A stretch of DNA of 64,000 nt from Opisthorchis felineus. Lineage: Eukaryota > Platyhelminthes > Trematoda > Opisthorchiida > Opisthorchiidae. Below, one piece after another: positions 39,531-51,320 of this stretch. The notes below the pieces were generated by a model that was given only the letters and a program-made list of their open reading frames with translations, was not told the origin of the DNA and searched no databases. The translations under genes were made by a program, and so were the position numbers. Location of the stretch: contig SJOL01004427.1 in the NCBI GenBank assembly GCA_004794785.1, forward strand, positions 92,602 through 156,601, in the 5' to 3' direction. How positions within the stretch are numbered: the first letter of the stretch is position 1; the number at the start of each line of letters is the position of its first letter.

Positions 39531-40625
39531 GACCGATTTTGCATCTAGCTATCATCTGGAACAACGCTTGAGGAGTAATTCGATATTTCCGCTTGGTTGC
39601 GTGCCTAACGATCGATGAAATGTCCCGTTTTCATGATAATCAGAAGTTACACTGACGTTAGTGGTCGTCACATAGGATACTGGTATGGGCCGAAGTAGGT
39701 TTTATGCTTTGCCTGTATGTTTACGTTGCTCTCGGTTCATTGTTTGGTCCCAAGATAAGACCAAAGGAATCGCTTTTCAAAGATGTACAAATCGTCAAGA
39801 ACTCAACCGGATGGCAAGCACCTACCGTGAGAACTATCCAGCGTTTGTGCAAGTTTGCTGTGTGCTCTATTCATACTGAAAACGCTTGCATCATATCGCA
39901 TTTATAATAATTGAAAAAGTTATTGGATATAGTTTTTGAGATTGAACACGAAGCCATTGGAAACGTTCCTATTATTCTAAACGCTCAGAGGGCGCTTAAA
40001 TCACCAAAGTTGATTTCACGCAACGCAAACCTTGTGTCTTTATCTAACGGCGATCAATCTAGCTCGCTCTATGTTCAAATCAGTTTTTTTCAGAATACTT
40101 CTGTGCCTGCCGACTAGTAGTGCTGTTAAAATATGTTTTTAGGATTTTAATAATTGATCCATTGGAGGTCTACAAGGTTTACATGATTTGCCAGTGAAAC
40201 AATTTGTCATTTCCAAGAATGCTTTGCCAAAGTATTAGTAACCGTGATCATATAAAATAGTCTGAAAGCACAAGGCCTCAGTTACTGTCTTTATAAGGGC
40301 ATAATAAAGTGCTCAGATTAGAAGAAAATAAGCCAGGAGACAAACTGAGAAAAGGGGTCACTATTCGCAACACGTTCAGTGAAATTCTGAAACAAATCGA
40401 ACTCCTTTTGTACACGGAAAAATTGGAAGTGACGTGCACAAAAGTTATAGCACCACACACAGCTATAATTCAATCAACCTGTATCATAGCAGTGAGTAGG
40501 AAACATTGTCCACAAACAGTTCCATCGCCTGCATTCGGAGAGAAATAAGCAATTAGATGAGAGGGCGCTAGCGGAGAAAATTGATTTGATTGAATTAGGG
40601 TATTCGTTTTCTCTTGATTGAATAA

Positions 40626-40805
40626 AAACTGGACTTTCTTGACAAACATGCAAATGAGGAAACAGGTTGGAAATGGTGGTGTGAGGATCGTAGAAAGGAG
40701 GCTGGTGCGACGGCAGAATCGGCAGACAATTCCGACGGGACAAACCTGGGCGACGGCAACAAACATGACAAAAATACCTCCAGTTTGCTGCGCAACTTGG
40801 AATAA
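40626..40805 (+). CDS. Candidate coding stretch, acidic/asparagine-rich
   Basis: Between stops the frame gives about 59 residues. It begins KLDFLDKHANEETGWKWWCE, continues with an E/A/D/N/G-rich section (DNSDGTNLGDGNKHDKN) and ends LLRNLE. The strongly hydrophilic, low-complexity composition is unlike the hydrophobic chance translations elsewhere here. No splice acceptor is compelling: AAATGAG and AAACAG are candidates near 40660. Function unknown; it could also derive from an old repeat. Confidence 0.22.
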   Translation, partial: KLDFLDKHANEETGWKWWCEDRRKEAGATAESADNSDGTNLGDGNKHDKNTSSLLRNLE

Positions 40806-41832
40806 CGAAATGGACTATTTCTGTTCCTTTCAGGTTCGGGTTTTTATGCAGTACTGGTAATAATACGGCCCGAGCAATAAGCAGTCATAGTGAATATCCC
40901 GTTTGACTGATATTTATTCGTTGCGTATGATAGTATTTAATGAATAAAACGAGGAAACTAACGGTTTTCGAGGGCAGATGATATTTTTCTTTGGCCAGCC
41001 GTTGGATGGCAGATGCGTTCATGATGTTCAACACAAGAGGTTTATCTGTTCACGGCCTCAGACTGGTATACAAAGTCGTTCTCACACCTGCCTAATGAGT
41101 CAACCCAACATAACCTGAATACTTCTCAGGTCAGATCTCCCAAAGACATAGGGCAGAACCGTACTTGATTTTTTCGAAAACTCGGATGCGCAGGGCGAGA
41201 AAAGATAAACTGTCACCAAAGCTGAACTCATTAGTATGACAAAGATAACAATGATCTCAATCCGAACAAGACAATCGCTTCACAACTCATTCTCAGCAAG
41301 TTACTACCATAATTCCAGACGGTCTAGGTGGAACCAGAAAGTTAGATGAACACACGGGTAAAATTTATGGATTACTTAGTTTATAAAAATATCAATCGAG
41401 GCCATATCCGTGATAAGGAAGTAAGTGATAATAAGGAAGTCGGGTACTGACTGTTTCCAGAAATCAGCTGGGCCACCTTGAGGTACGCGCAAAACCCCAA
41501 AAGTCAAATCGTTCAAATAGAGGTTTATCAAAGAATGCGGTCCTATGAATAAAATAATAAACTAATAAAACTGCACAAACCTCGGACCGTGGAATTACGC
41601 CGGCTTCTATACACTGGTTTAGGAACTGCTAATTCTCAACGGGATCCCAAAGTTCCCACTGACTCAAGGCAAGGTGGCCACAAGATGGCGAAACCCACGT
41701 GCTGATTTAAGCAAGAATTTCAATGCCAAGGTCAAAGTGCGGTTCACGTTCAGGTCAAAACAAGAAAGGTAGTATAGATGTAAAAAAGGAACGACAAAAT
41801 TGGGAACCATGTAGGCCTTTGAAGAAGGTAAC

Positions 41833-41944
41833 CTTGCAGAACTCGAGTCCCTGTACATCGGTGGCATAGGGAAAAACATCCAGCTGAATGTCAATGTCCG
41901 ACAAAACTTCCAAAAGGAATGGAGAAACTTTATCGTGGCTGTTG
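41833..41944 (-). CDS. Candidate exon following the ankyrin exon
   Basis: This is a 112-nt open stretch about 570 nt downstream of the ankyrin exon on the same strand. It follows a pyrimidine-rich acceptor (CTTCCGTCTGCTC...TCAG) and ends at a weaker donor, AAG before GTTACC. It begins with one base, completing the two left over from the ankyrin exon, and reads 37 codons including SPFLLEVLSDIDIQLDV, ending LEFCK. I do not recognise the peptide, and it does not match the segment that follows these ankyrin repeats in known mind bomb proteins. Position, strand and phase are its only support; a chance open frame inside an intron is the main alternative. Confidence 0.3.
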
Positions 41945-42509
41945 CTGACTAGCAAAGAGCAGACGGAAGATCATTAGGTGAAAATGTTTAGTCGATACTG
42001 AGGTCTGTTAAGCGCTCCGGTGTAAGTGGAAAAAACTTACTGATCTCGAATAGTGACTGCTCAAATTGTTTGTATCCAGAAAACCACACGCCATTTCAGA
42101 GCTGACGACGTCGATAGGTCTTAGAGGTGTCTGTTTATCTTCACCACACATGCAAACTCTCGGCAAACAAGATACATACAATGGTGATAAAGGCCTACTG
42201 TTCAGGCGATATCCTTTGAGTTCCAACGCCGAATCACGTATCATTAACCGTTTTATCTTACTAAGACTCAAAATAAAGAGACCCACCAGCAGTGTTCAGT
42301 TTACATGATTCAAGATAGGGCAAGAGATTAGTAGAAATAAGGGTGAATTGTTGATTCTGTCATCGTAGATCAGTGAGCCAATGTATGCTTTTCCAATCGA
42401 TGGCCTTTTTATCCACAGTTGAAGGCCAGGCTTCCGAAAACTCAAGTCTGAATGTCTGGCAACAAAACGACGTACAAAAAAACCCAATCCGCCCAGACTG
42501 GAAACTCAC

Positions 42510-42661
42510 TTGACTTCGCCCAACACGGTGGCATAATGTAATGGATTCTGGCCGGAATTGTTGGTTATTGTCAGGTCAGCATTGTGTCGTAACAGCAATT
42601 CAACCAGACGCGCATTTTGTCCGGCAATGGCGTCGTGCAAAGGAGTGTCACCGTCACAGTC
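42510..42661 (-). CDS. MIB1: Internal exon of a mind bomb-like E3 ubiquitin ligase (ankyrin repeats)
   Basis: This exon encodes about 50 residues of ankyrin repeat. It opens with DCDGDTPLHDAI, continues with a helix pair ending VELLLRHN, then has ADLTITNNSGQNPLHYA. The words GDTPLHDAI and TITNN.G.N.LH.A are what I know from the ankyrin region of metazoan mind bomb proteins, the E3 ligases that ubiquitinate Delta/Jagged ligands in the signal-sending cell. The acceptor is strong: a long T/C-rich tract, then TTTTTTGTAAG before GAC. The donor is GTGAGT at 42504-42509. The exon starts in phase 0 and ends with two leftover bases, 152 nt in all. I found no MIB/HERC2, ZZ or RING exon in the window, so the remainder lies in other exons not recognised or outside. 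Another ankyrin protein is possible; the family call is fairly firm, MIB1 versus MIB2 is not. Confidence 0.68.
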
Positions 42662-45600
42662 CTTACAAAAAATAAAAAGGACACGTAAGGAAAGTAGAGA
42701 GAGAATGTATCCTGTCATAAATCACTCGTCAGCGTGAATGAAATAAAAATGGGAACCGGATTTCATATTGTAGGACAGCACAAGGTGGGTGAGGTGGGAC
42801 CGAGCAGAATATCCTCACTTTCGACTAGCTGGCACTTATTCAGCACGGCATTTACAAACTACGCGTTGCTTCCATTCACTCAAAGTAGAGCAGTCAGTAA
42901 ACGTTCACAGTCTAGTATTTGAATCAATCTATGGAAAATTACCACCAAGTAGGCTCACTGACATCAATGAAGCAGTGAAACGAACAATGTTCAAAGAGTG
43001 CTTGTGGCTTACCACAAGCTAGTTCATTTAAAACCGATAATGTATTTGTCACTTTTGATCAGTAACCGACTTACTGGGCTTCCTAGACCAGGCGTCCGAT
43101 TGGCCTTAAGGAACCATTGTTGCACGAAAACGTTGACATTAAGTTTTGTCGAAGGAATTCTCAGTTACCACCCAAAGGTCTCAAATTCTGCCACCGACAG
43201 CAAGTTGTCTGTCCGAGTTTCATTTTCGTAGTTTATGTATTACTCGTCATTCTACTGAATTCAACTACTGAGTCCTTTTGATCCATTGCCCCAAAACAGC
43301 GAAGAAGCATAACTGGCGAATTGTTGACATTTCTTTTACCTTTGCCAATTGCCACATAAAACACACTTGCATTTGTAGTAGCCTAGCTTGGCAGCAGGGT
43401 TAAAAAGAGGAGGAACGATATTACACAAAAACCGGTGAAAGGTTAAGTCCAAGGTAGGCACACACTGAATGTCGGAAACTTTTGTCCATATAAGCTTGGG
43501 ATAGTGAACCAGATCAGGAGCGCTGGTTTGCGGCTAGTTGGTTAGTTGCCCTGGGTTTCGAATGCGCAAAATTACTTGGAAAACCCCGTCCGAATTAGCT
43601 GATTTACCTGCGGTCAATAACAGCTTGATTATCGGATGGACTGGCTCTCAGTGGTTTCAAAGCTGCAGAGCATCGTTGTGTGCCGTGACCTCCTCAGGTT
43701 CTTCGAGAAGTGTCGATATGCTGTGTGGACTAGACCCCGGTTTGCTCTACCCACGGACTCCGCAAAATGAAGAAATAGATGACATGAGAAGCGAAGCCTG
43801 CCTCAGTTGTTATTGTGGAAAAGAGGGGTATTTATTTGTGGCTGCCATTCAGAGGATAATATGTTCTCACGGACCTTAGGGGGGAAGATAACGCTAACCC
43901 TCAACCGAATCTGTCCAGCAGCTCAACGTGGAATGATTGCTCCAGCATACCTTATTCAGCCTCAAATTTATACGTGCCTAATCACTCTACCTCGCACGTC
44001 ATTTACCAATTCATTTTCAGAGCCGGTGATATCTACCTAGGTAGAACAAACGGGAGTTTATTCTACTGAGTGCACAAATACCTACCAAAGTACCTGGGAG
44101 GAGTCATGGGCAAAACCATCACGCAACCACAAAACAACCGAGAACTAGGTCAATCACCTGACCGGAAGCAAGTGCTCAAGTTAGTCTTGTGTAGTCGAAA
44201 CTCTCGGTAACTAGCCAACTAGTTGGTACTTAGCGCTTCTGATCCGGTTCAGTTTCCAAACTTATATTCACGATATACGGTATACAGTGTGTGCCTACCT
44301 CGGACATGACCCACCACTAACTTCTGTGCGTAAATTCGTTCATCGTCTTGTTAATATTATTACTAGGCCAGACTTCTACGGATGTATGTTTATGTGGCGG
44401 TTGACGAAAGTAAAGGTGTCAACAGCGCGTCAATAATGCCTTTTTGTTGTTTTGGTGAAATGACTCCAAGCAGATGAGAGAGCTAGGTTTAAGCCAAACA
44501 AATAACTGAGTTGGACCCACTGATGCCTAGGGTCAAAGTATCTCATCCGCCTGCACTACTCTATTAGTTGAATAACACCTCAGTTCCAAATGCTGCTACC
44601 AATTGTGGGTGCAAGCCACCGACATCCCCAGCATACACCACGATGTTTTGGCCCGTTAAGCTTCAGATGTAATTCACTTTCTTATTCTACCAGTATATGC
44701 ATCTCATGAATAGCAAAGTAAACAGAAACTGCTTGTGACCTGATGAATATGAGGCTACAGTAGAGAGGTGTTGCGGTTTACAACATGGCTTTGTGCGCGA
44801 TGGGTATTTGCCACGTTAGCACGTAATGTCACCAGAATGGTTGACAAATATTTTTAATTGTTGCGCACTTCAGTATGTTACTTTTATAGAAACCTTGAGT
44901 GGGTAAACTCGCTCTCCCTAAAAAAAAACGAGTCCCAAAACAGTGTAATCCCCTATAACTGGTGATCATATAAGTTATTTAAAATGGATATGTTGACAAA
45001 CCTTCACGCAGAACGGGTATTATAAGAGGAAGACAGGGGTTTAGCACGCTACAACTGGGCGTCGTCCAAAGTCTAGAGCACATAATCCTTGATTATTGAT
45101 CAAGGACTTGGTAGTTCACTAGTCTAATTCATAAGTTGTCATATCCTTGTTTTACTCCCGCCAAACAGACACAGGGCTGATGATTGTTTTATGACCCGCC
45201 CATTCATAGCACGTTCATAGTCAAGCAAAACGACACACGACCATATTTACAAACTTTCGTTGACAATAGCAGGTTAGAAGATACGATGTTTTATGTCTGT
45301 GCATGGACTGACGCCTAGGTAGCAAAGAAACCCACTAAGCCTCCTAAACACGCGACTTTTTATACAAATGAAATGCGGGTGAGGGATTGTGTGGAATAAT
45401 AGAGGAAAAACATTTAAAAAGATTTACTGCCTTACAAAAATGCATTTTGAATATCATGTTGACGTTATTATTGGCTAGCGTGTTCAACAACTTTAGCTTC
45501 GATAATATGATGGCATATGTTTTACATTTTTCTCTCTGAGCCAAAAAATACGACAAGCGGCAAGAAAAATACGAGCAATAGACTTTAGGAATCTTATGCC

Positions 45601-46375
45601 AAACGTACTATTCACCTAGTTCTAAAATGTTATTTATCTCACACTTCGAATTTTCGGAGTGTTGACTATGTCAAGCGGTGAATATTTTCTCATCGCCGAT
45701 AACATTACCGGTGTGGATATCAATATCGCTCATCTAAACCGGCACATGAGGGTCCGGTCACGCACGGACATCGTGAATAACACCAACAGTTTTGAAGTGC
45801 CAAGACTATCACCATCATAAAACCCATTAGAGGAAAAGCTGCTTTTTAACAGAACAAAATCTGTCAACAAAATCCCAAACAAAAGGAAGAGTATTTGAAC
45901 GTTAAGATTTAGAGAAGATAACAAGTTCATGATAGAATGATGACATATCCCGTTCAGAAACAGGCTCAAAACAACGGTCTCACCAGTGCATTACAATAGG
46001 GACGACTAGGACTGTCAGACACATACCTATCCTGGCTCTCTCGAAGGTTCATAAACAAAGTGTAACATGGCATGAGGTACTGAATAAGTGCAATTTTCCG
46101 TATCACGACATTTCTAAGTGGCTACGTTTCGGGCTGCAACTTGACAGTAAAACAAACTATGTGACACCTTTGTTTTTCTTAACAGAATCAAATACCGAAA
46201 AGTTGTAGACGGGATAACGTTAAACCTAGGTGTACTTCACTCTTCAAGCAACGTTGCTCTTAATGAAAAATTGAGAAGCATATAGCAGATGTCGTTGCAA
46301 TTTGTCAACCATCCACAGTTTTAACAGTAGAAAGTATATGATCTGGCAACGAAATATGGAAACACTAATCAGTAA
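42662..46375. other. Probable intron 5' of the ankyrin exon; nothing recognised
   Basis: I searched the minus strand here for the preceding ankyrin repeat and saw none. A plus-strand frame of 113 codons at 43538-43879 is GC-richer than its surroundings, but has no motif. Confidence 0.45.
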
Positions 46376-46379
46376 ACTT

Positions 46380-46672
46380 AGTCGGGTCGACAGCTGCCGC
46401 CTCCCTGGATGGGGACCCCGGGACTAAACTCAACAATGGCTAGTGACACTGACAGAAACGGCCCAGTCACGCAGTCAGTGACGTGCGTGCATTGAAGCTA
46501 TTGCCCTCAATGCGTAACTGCCCAGTTCTCGAACTAACCAAACATCCCATCGCCCCCAAAGGTTGGCCGTACCTCCCGCACTCTCCCACTTTCCGGTGAT
46601 CGAAACTGCCGCAGCTGGAACCAATGTGCCTACGGTACACAGTTTATAGCTAATAAATTGATTGATTGATTG
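46380..46672 (+). mobile_element. GC-rich block with AATAAA and (ATTG)4 tail: probable LINE/SINE 3' end
   Basis: From about 46380 base composition changes sharply to C/G-rich (CAGCTGCCGCCTCCCTGG, CTCCCGCACTCTCCC). The block ends TTTATAGCTAATAAATTG followed by four ATTG units (46657-46672). A poly(A) signal plus a short tandem repeat is the usual 3' end of several non-LTR retrotransposons such as the CR1 and RTE groups, and of SINEs using them. No open frame is seen, consistent with 3' UTR. Confidence 0.42.
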
Positions 46673-46994
46673 CTTGGGCAGCCTAGCAGTATCTTTGTCT
46701 GGTTCCTCCGAAAGATTGTTGTATTTGATTGATCCATTTTTGTCCTCATTCCTTAAATATTTTGAACATTCCCCGGCATTTCTCTGCCACGATTTCTATA
46801 CTTATCGAGTCTTTTAGGCACGACGGAGTATAAATGGGCCCCTTTTGTAAACGAGTCCTTCAGGAAATCATAGCCAATGGGTCGAATAGTCCACCCTGAT
46901 AACAGATGACACTACTTATGTTAATTTTAGACCATTTCAACAAAACATACTAGTACTTCTACTTGATTGAACGAGCAAACAAACTTCGACAAAT

Positions 46995-47245
46995 ACACTA
47001 AATTGCATACCAATTTGGTTTTCAAGTGAGAGACTTACCTAAAGGTCAGCTAAATCTCTCGCTAATGTTTTTCTTTAACTGAATGCGCTGCACCAGGCGG
47101 AGTAATGTTTCATTTGGTACAATGGTCAAGATATTGCAATTCATGGTAATGATGAAACACACTACTGATAAGGTTACAGAAAATTCTCAGACAGCCAACT
47201 ACCTGTTATAGCCTTCTTAGGGCTCATCAGATAGCCGCCGTTCCC
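46995..47245 (-). mobile_element. Retrozyme-like copy with decayed hammerhead
   Basis: The minus strand shows CTGATGAGCCCTAAGAAGG (core at 47224-47230), a damaged TATAAC in place of GAAAC, TTGGCTGTC ending at 47190, then GAGAATTTTCTGTAACC, the GAAACA body with CCTGGTGCAGCGCATTCAG, and the GAGAGATTTAGCTG and AAAACCAAATTGG segments. All parts run in one orientation, so this copy represents the plain monomer. The loss of GAAA should abolish cleavage. Confidence 0.52.
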
Positions 47246-48564
47246 AATTTTCCGTCAAACATACGTTTTACCTGAACTCAAATTGCAAGGGGGTCGACAG
47301 ATACACACGTTTGCATACATGTTCTCGAGACAAACTGTTTTCTGAGTATGGGTAGAACATAAAGAGAAGACAAAACGAACTGCACCGCGACAACCAACAT
47401 TGACTGAGTAGTGTAAACATTTATCTAGCTTCGAGAAATTTAAACAAAAAATGGATGGATTCATAAATACTCGCTTATCCAAGACCCCAGAGATTTAGCC
47501 GCAGTTCCTTACAACCGTATTCAAGTAAAGTGAGTATCCAGACAGGCACCTTGGAGGACACTTGAAACCCAGGGTACGCAAATGGTTTATTCCGGCTCCA
47601 ACAACGTACTTACTTAGATATACCTTTTAACTGTGACCCATCCATCAAGATATTCGTTAGAAGGCTCAGGGAAGAAAAGTTAGAAAACCTTCTTTATTAT
47701 CTGTTCATATGTACCCTCTACGGGCTCTTTTGCAATCAGACAAAGTGTGATGGACAGACAGCCTCCGCAGACCACATAAGTGTACAAGTGTCACCTTGGT
47801 TGCTCTTCAGAAATTACTGGTTTCGATTGAACAGCCAGGCAATTGTCCCAACGGATAACTCTGACCTCTTAATTAGTTTTTAGGAGCGACATTGTCATAT
47901 CGTCTACATTTTGGTTTTAGTTCATTTATTGGACGCCAATCTAGGAGGAACCGCCAAAATTCCGAAGCACATCAGGTCACAAAAGCAGCTTTAGTTTACT
48001 TATTCACCCGCCTGCACATTGCGATTCATACAGCAGCTAGCACCTATCTGGCCAACCAGCCATTCATGAGATAGACTCACACGTACATATGTTGGGTTGA
48101 AGTTAACCACGGGTTGATATTTGACCAGTGAATTTTATTCCACTTGAGCTGCGTTGCAGGCTGCCGATCTTCTTGATTCACACACCTATATTTCCGGATA
48201 TGGCGGAAAGATATCACTAAGTTTCCCCTCAGTCAGTTTCTACTGTTCTAAAACAATTTGCTTACACTACGACAGTTACGGATGCTCTGTTACACTTCGA
48301 AATATCTCCTTATAAACGTTACCTGGTAAAGGTAAAGGATAAAGGCTTTTCGAAGGAAACAAAGTTATCTTGTTCCACAGTAAGTGATACCAATATGAGG
48401 TTTCCTTTTTAATAACTTTGAAGCGCAGCTAGGTACTAAATGTTTGGCGCTGATTTGTGCTGCATGAATTAAGGGCATACAGAGGGCTCTACAGCAGCCA
48501 AATGGTCTGGATGATGAAAACAAGTGAGATGTGTGATGATGACAGTGCAGAAACTGTCTCCTCT

Positions 48565-48762
48565 GGGAAGTACGCTCATTTGCATACACATGTGGTTTTA
48601 CGGGAGACTCACCTGGAACCCAGCTGAATCTCCCATTGACGATGTTTTCAAGCAACTGAATGTGCTACACCAGGCCGCCTCATGTTTCAGTTGGTACGAT
48701 ATTCGAGATATCGTGATACATGTCGAAGAATTTTCAGTAAACTCATGAGTAGTGTATTGTGT
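48565..48762. mobile_element. Retrozyme-like copy with antisense arm joined to sense start
   Basis: The plus strand has the antisense body from about 48575 (TTTGCATACACATGTGGTTTTAC, GAGACTCACCTGGAACCCAG, AACTGAATGTGCTACACCAG, GCCTCATGTTTCAGTTGGTAC). After a palindrome, ACGATATTCGAGATATCGTG (48696-48715), comes the sense start TGTCGAAGAATTTTCAG at 48721. No ribozyme core is present. The palindrome corresponds to the CGATATT/AATATCG hairpin of the 56-kb monomer and sits exactly where orientation switches. Confidence 0.5.
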
Positions 48763-48962
48763 CCCACTGGGCTTGAGTCAGTTTTGTAATGTTCCAGTGA
48801 ATGGCGCTCATATGCCCATTCGTCTTAGTAAGTTTATGAAATTTTACCCGAATGTGCTTGAGCAGTTTTGGCATATCGCCCTTGTAAAACACCCTGCATC
48901 CGTGTCTGTTGTTTTTATGAGCCAGATGACTTATCGTATCCAGATAAACATTCGTTTGAAAA

Positions 48963-49040
48963 TTTAGATGACTTCAACGGAAGATAAAAGTTATTCACAG
49001 CCGAATCTCTCGTTTACACTATTCTTTGAATAGATTTGTC
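48963..49040 (-). mobile_element. Small retrozyme-like fragment
   Basis: AGCCGAATCTCTCGTTTACACTATTCTTTGAATAGATTTG resembles the antisense body segment (AGCTGAATCTCTCGTTTGTGATGTTTCC) about 240 bp after the copy at 48.6 kb. Only the central part is recognisable, so this is a weak call. Confidence 0.3.
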
Positions 49041-49044
49041 GTAC

Positions 49045-51015
49045 ATATTGTACCTATCATCCAGTTGTTTGTTACACCGGAGTAGTTGCTTGGAATTCCA
49101 TCACTTGTAACTTGACTTCTCATTTTTTCAGAATTCCAGAGCCGGTCGGTCTAGTTTTCGGTGGAATGTATTGTAGACTGTTTTGGGATGAACATCTCTT
49201 ATTCACGGAGCATATTTAGGCTTGCGTTCAGCACTATATATATTGAGCGTTAAATTTAAATTACGTGTCCCAAACTAAAGCCCTTTTTAAGTAGTGGGTA
49301 TATTCAAGATTGGTCAAGTTCTAACTGTTCTATGCTTGGTCGAATTAAGGAATGTTCAGTACGAACTTCAGGTAGTCACTAGTTCACGTAAATTGACCTT
49401 ACGGCTTCCTCGCCTAATGCTTTACGACAAAGCATAGGATTATACTGGTATGAAAACGTCTGAGTCATTGACGTCCCTCCACCTAAAAGACCACGTAGTG
49501 TATTTCGACCGGAAAAAATTCGACATTCTAATTTGATTAACTGAAAACAAACTCCGCACAAAAACCGACAAATGTGCCATTTTATTCTGGTAACAATACT
49601 ACACAAATAGTCGTCTTGATCCGGTACGCTCTTTGTTACAACCGATAGGTGAACAAACATACACCGCTAGCCATGCGGACAGAAAGATTAATTTCTTCGG
49701 CTGCCGTGATGACTGATTATGGTAATTACTCTGGGAGCTCAGTAAGCGGAAAGACGAATGTAGGCTGACCAAATTAGTTGGAACCTGGTAGTCAAAGCCT
49801 ACACTAATACCATGGGATCAGCTTCCAATTACCTAGTATTATCGGCTCAGTAAGCTACAAATTGGTTTCTTGACTCTCCGGAACCTAACAGTGGAGTGAT
49901 GAGTAGATAGTAACCGTCTCTTTCGACGGACACATTTCTCAAACTTGTGTTTGGTTACAGCTGTTTTTCTAAGCGCGTCACCGACCAAAATCCAACAGGA
50001 TTTACGGGGATTAATATACGGAGATTTTTCCGGCTTTAGCACGGTAACCTAAAGACTTATTGATCCAACTTGATGGACAAAATAATTTCCTTTTTTGTAA
50101 TCAAGGGCAATGCTCCATTAGGTTTTAGTCCTTTTGAACTGAAAGTCTCGACATTTGGGCCGATCGACCAATAGAACCCGGACGTTTACTGGGTCATTTT
50201 TCAAGTTGTCCGAGAAGACAATCACATATCTGAAAGTGCATACCTGTGTCAAGGCATGTCAACTAGGCTTTCTATGGTACTTGCCGGTGTACAAGTAACA
50301 CTTAACTTACACAGCAAAAGTTTGGACTTCGAATCCTTGGACGATGTCAAAGAGCTCTCTCTTGTGACCCGAACGAACTCAAATATTAGAGTCAGGGTAG
50401 TGTGAAGCAGAAGCTAGGCAGCTCAAAACTCGTTGTTCGTTTTGGAGAGCAATATTTTGAAGCAAGTCCAAACTATCCATAGCTCCACAACTTTGCGCAG
50501 GCGTGCAGTGTTTCGACCACAGCTGATCTACAAATCCGAATATAATGCCAGCCAGTCATTCTTACCAGACTCAAAACCGTCACTTCACTTGTAAACTTTC
50601 CAGCAAAACATATTTCCAGAATGCGCTATCATTATCCTAAGTCTCTCGGATTCGATTGCTAATATCTGCTTGTATTAGCAAGCGGGGAAATAATAAGGTC
50701 AATTGAAACGATGCACCTGAATCATTCGTCAACGGAAACACCGAAAGCCATTTTATACAGATGTTTGTTGTCCAGAGCAACATGAATGCCATTAGGAAGT
50801 AGTTTTATGACAAACTTTGTTGTGACATAAGCCTTTATATCATGTTTGGTTACTCTCCAGTGAATGCGCTCGCATGCTAGATTTAAACGCATAAGAAGAT
50901 GGGGGTTTCATCTTGTTTTAAATTCCATTCTTCTACAAGTACATTACGTGTTGTGACACCAGCTATTAAGACCCAAAGCAAAAACCTCTTTCCTATAGCC
51001 ACTGAACTATTATCA
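49045..51015. other. No gene or element recognised
   Basis: Only short chance open frames occur on both strands between two retrozyme-like copies. Confidence 0.5.
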
Positions 51016-51019
51016 TTTT

Positions 51020-51320
51020 CGGCTTTAACTGGAGACTCAACTGAATCCTAGCTGAATCTCTCGTTCATGATTTTCGTCAGCTGACTGTACCGCACAAAGG
51101 CTGCCTCAAATTTGAAAGCCAAACTTGTGTGAAAATGAGTATAATTTGCGAAGTTCGTATGATTTGGTGTCTAAGTAGAGCATAAGTTTGGTAGGACCTC
51201 GGAGATCGCTCCCACCTGATGAGTCCCAAGAAGGGTAAAATCGAGGGAAATTGAGTTGCATTCATTCGCCTTACTGATAGTCTTCCTTAGGGATGCTATG
51301 AGATCCTCCTACTGAGATGT
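51020..51320. mobile_element. Retrozyme-like copy, inverted composite with degenerate hammerhead
   Basis: The plus strand begins with the antisense body (GGAGACTCAACTGAATCC, GAATCTCTCGTTCATGATTTTC). It then changes to sense (AAACTTGTGTGAAAATGAGTATAATTTGC, AGTAGAGCATAAG) and reaches a ribozyme with CTGATGA at 51216-51222 and AGTCCCAAGAAGGGT. GAAA is altered to AAAA and stem III with the cleavage site is lost. A further minus-oriented remnant (CCCTAAGGAAG, with CTCATAGC) may lie at 51285-51315. Confidence 0.45.

Noticed and set aside
39220..39618. Longest open frame of the window (132 codons, plus strand)
   Set aside because: Its right half lies over a repeat shared with 59.95 and 63.1 kb. There is no start or splice context, and frames of this length are expected by chance here.
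43520..43570. tRNA-like words GGCTAGTTGGTTAG and GGGTTTCGAATGC
   Set aside because: The A- and B-box-like words are only a few bases apart, too close for a tRNA or a normal SINE head.
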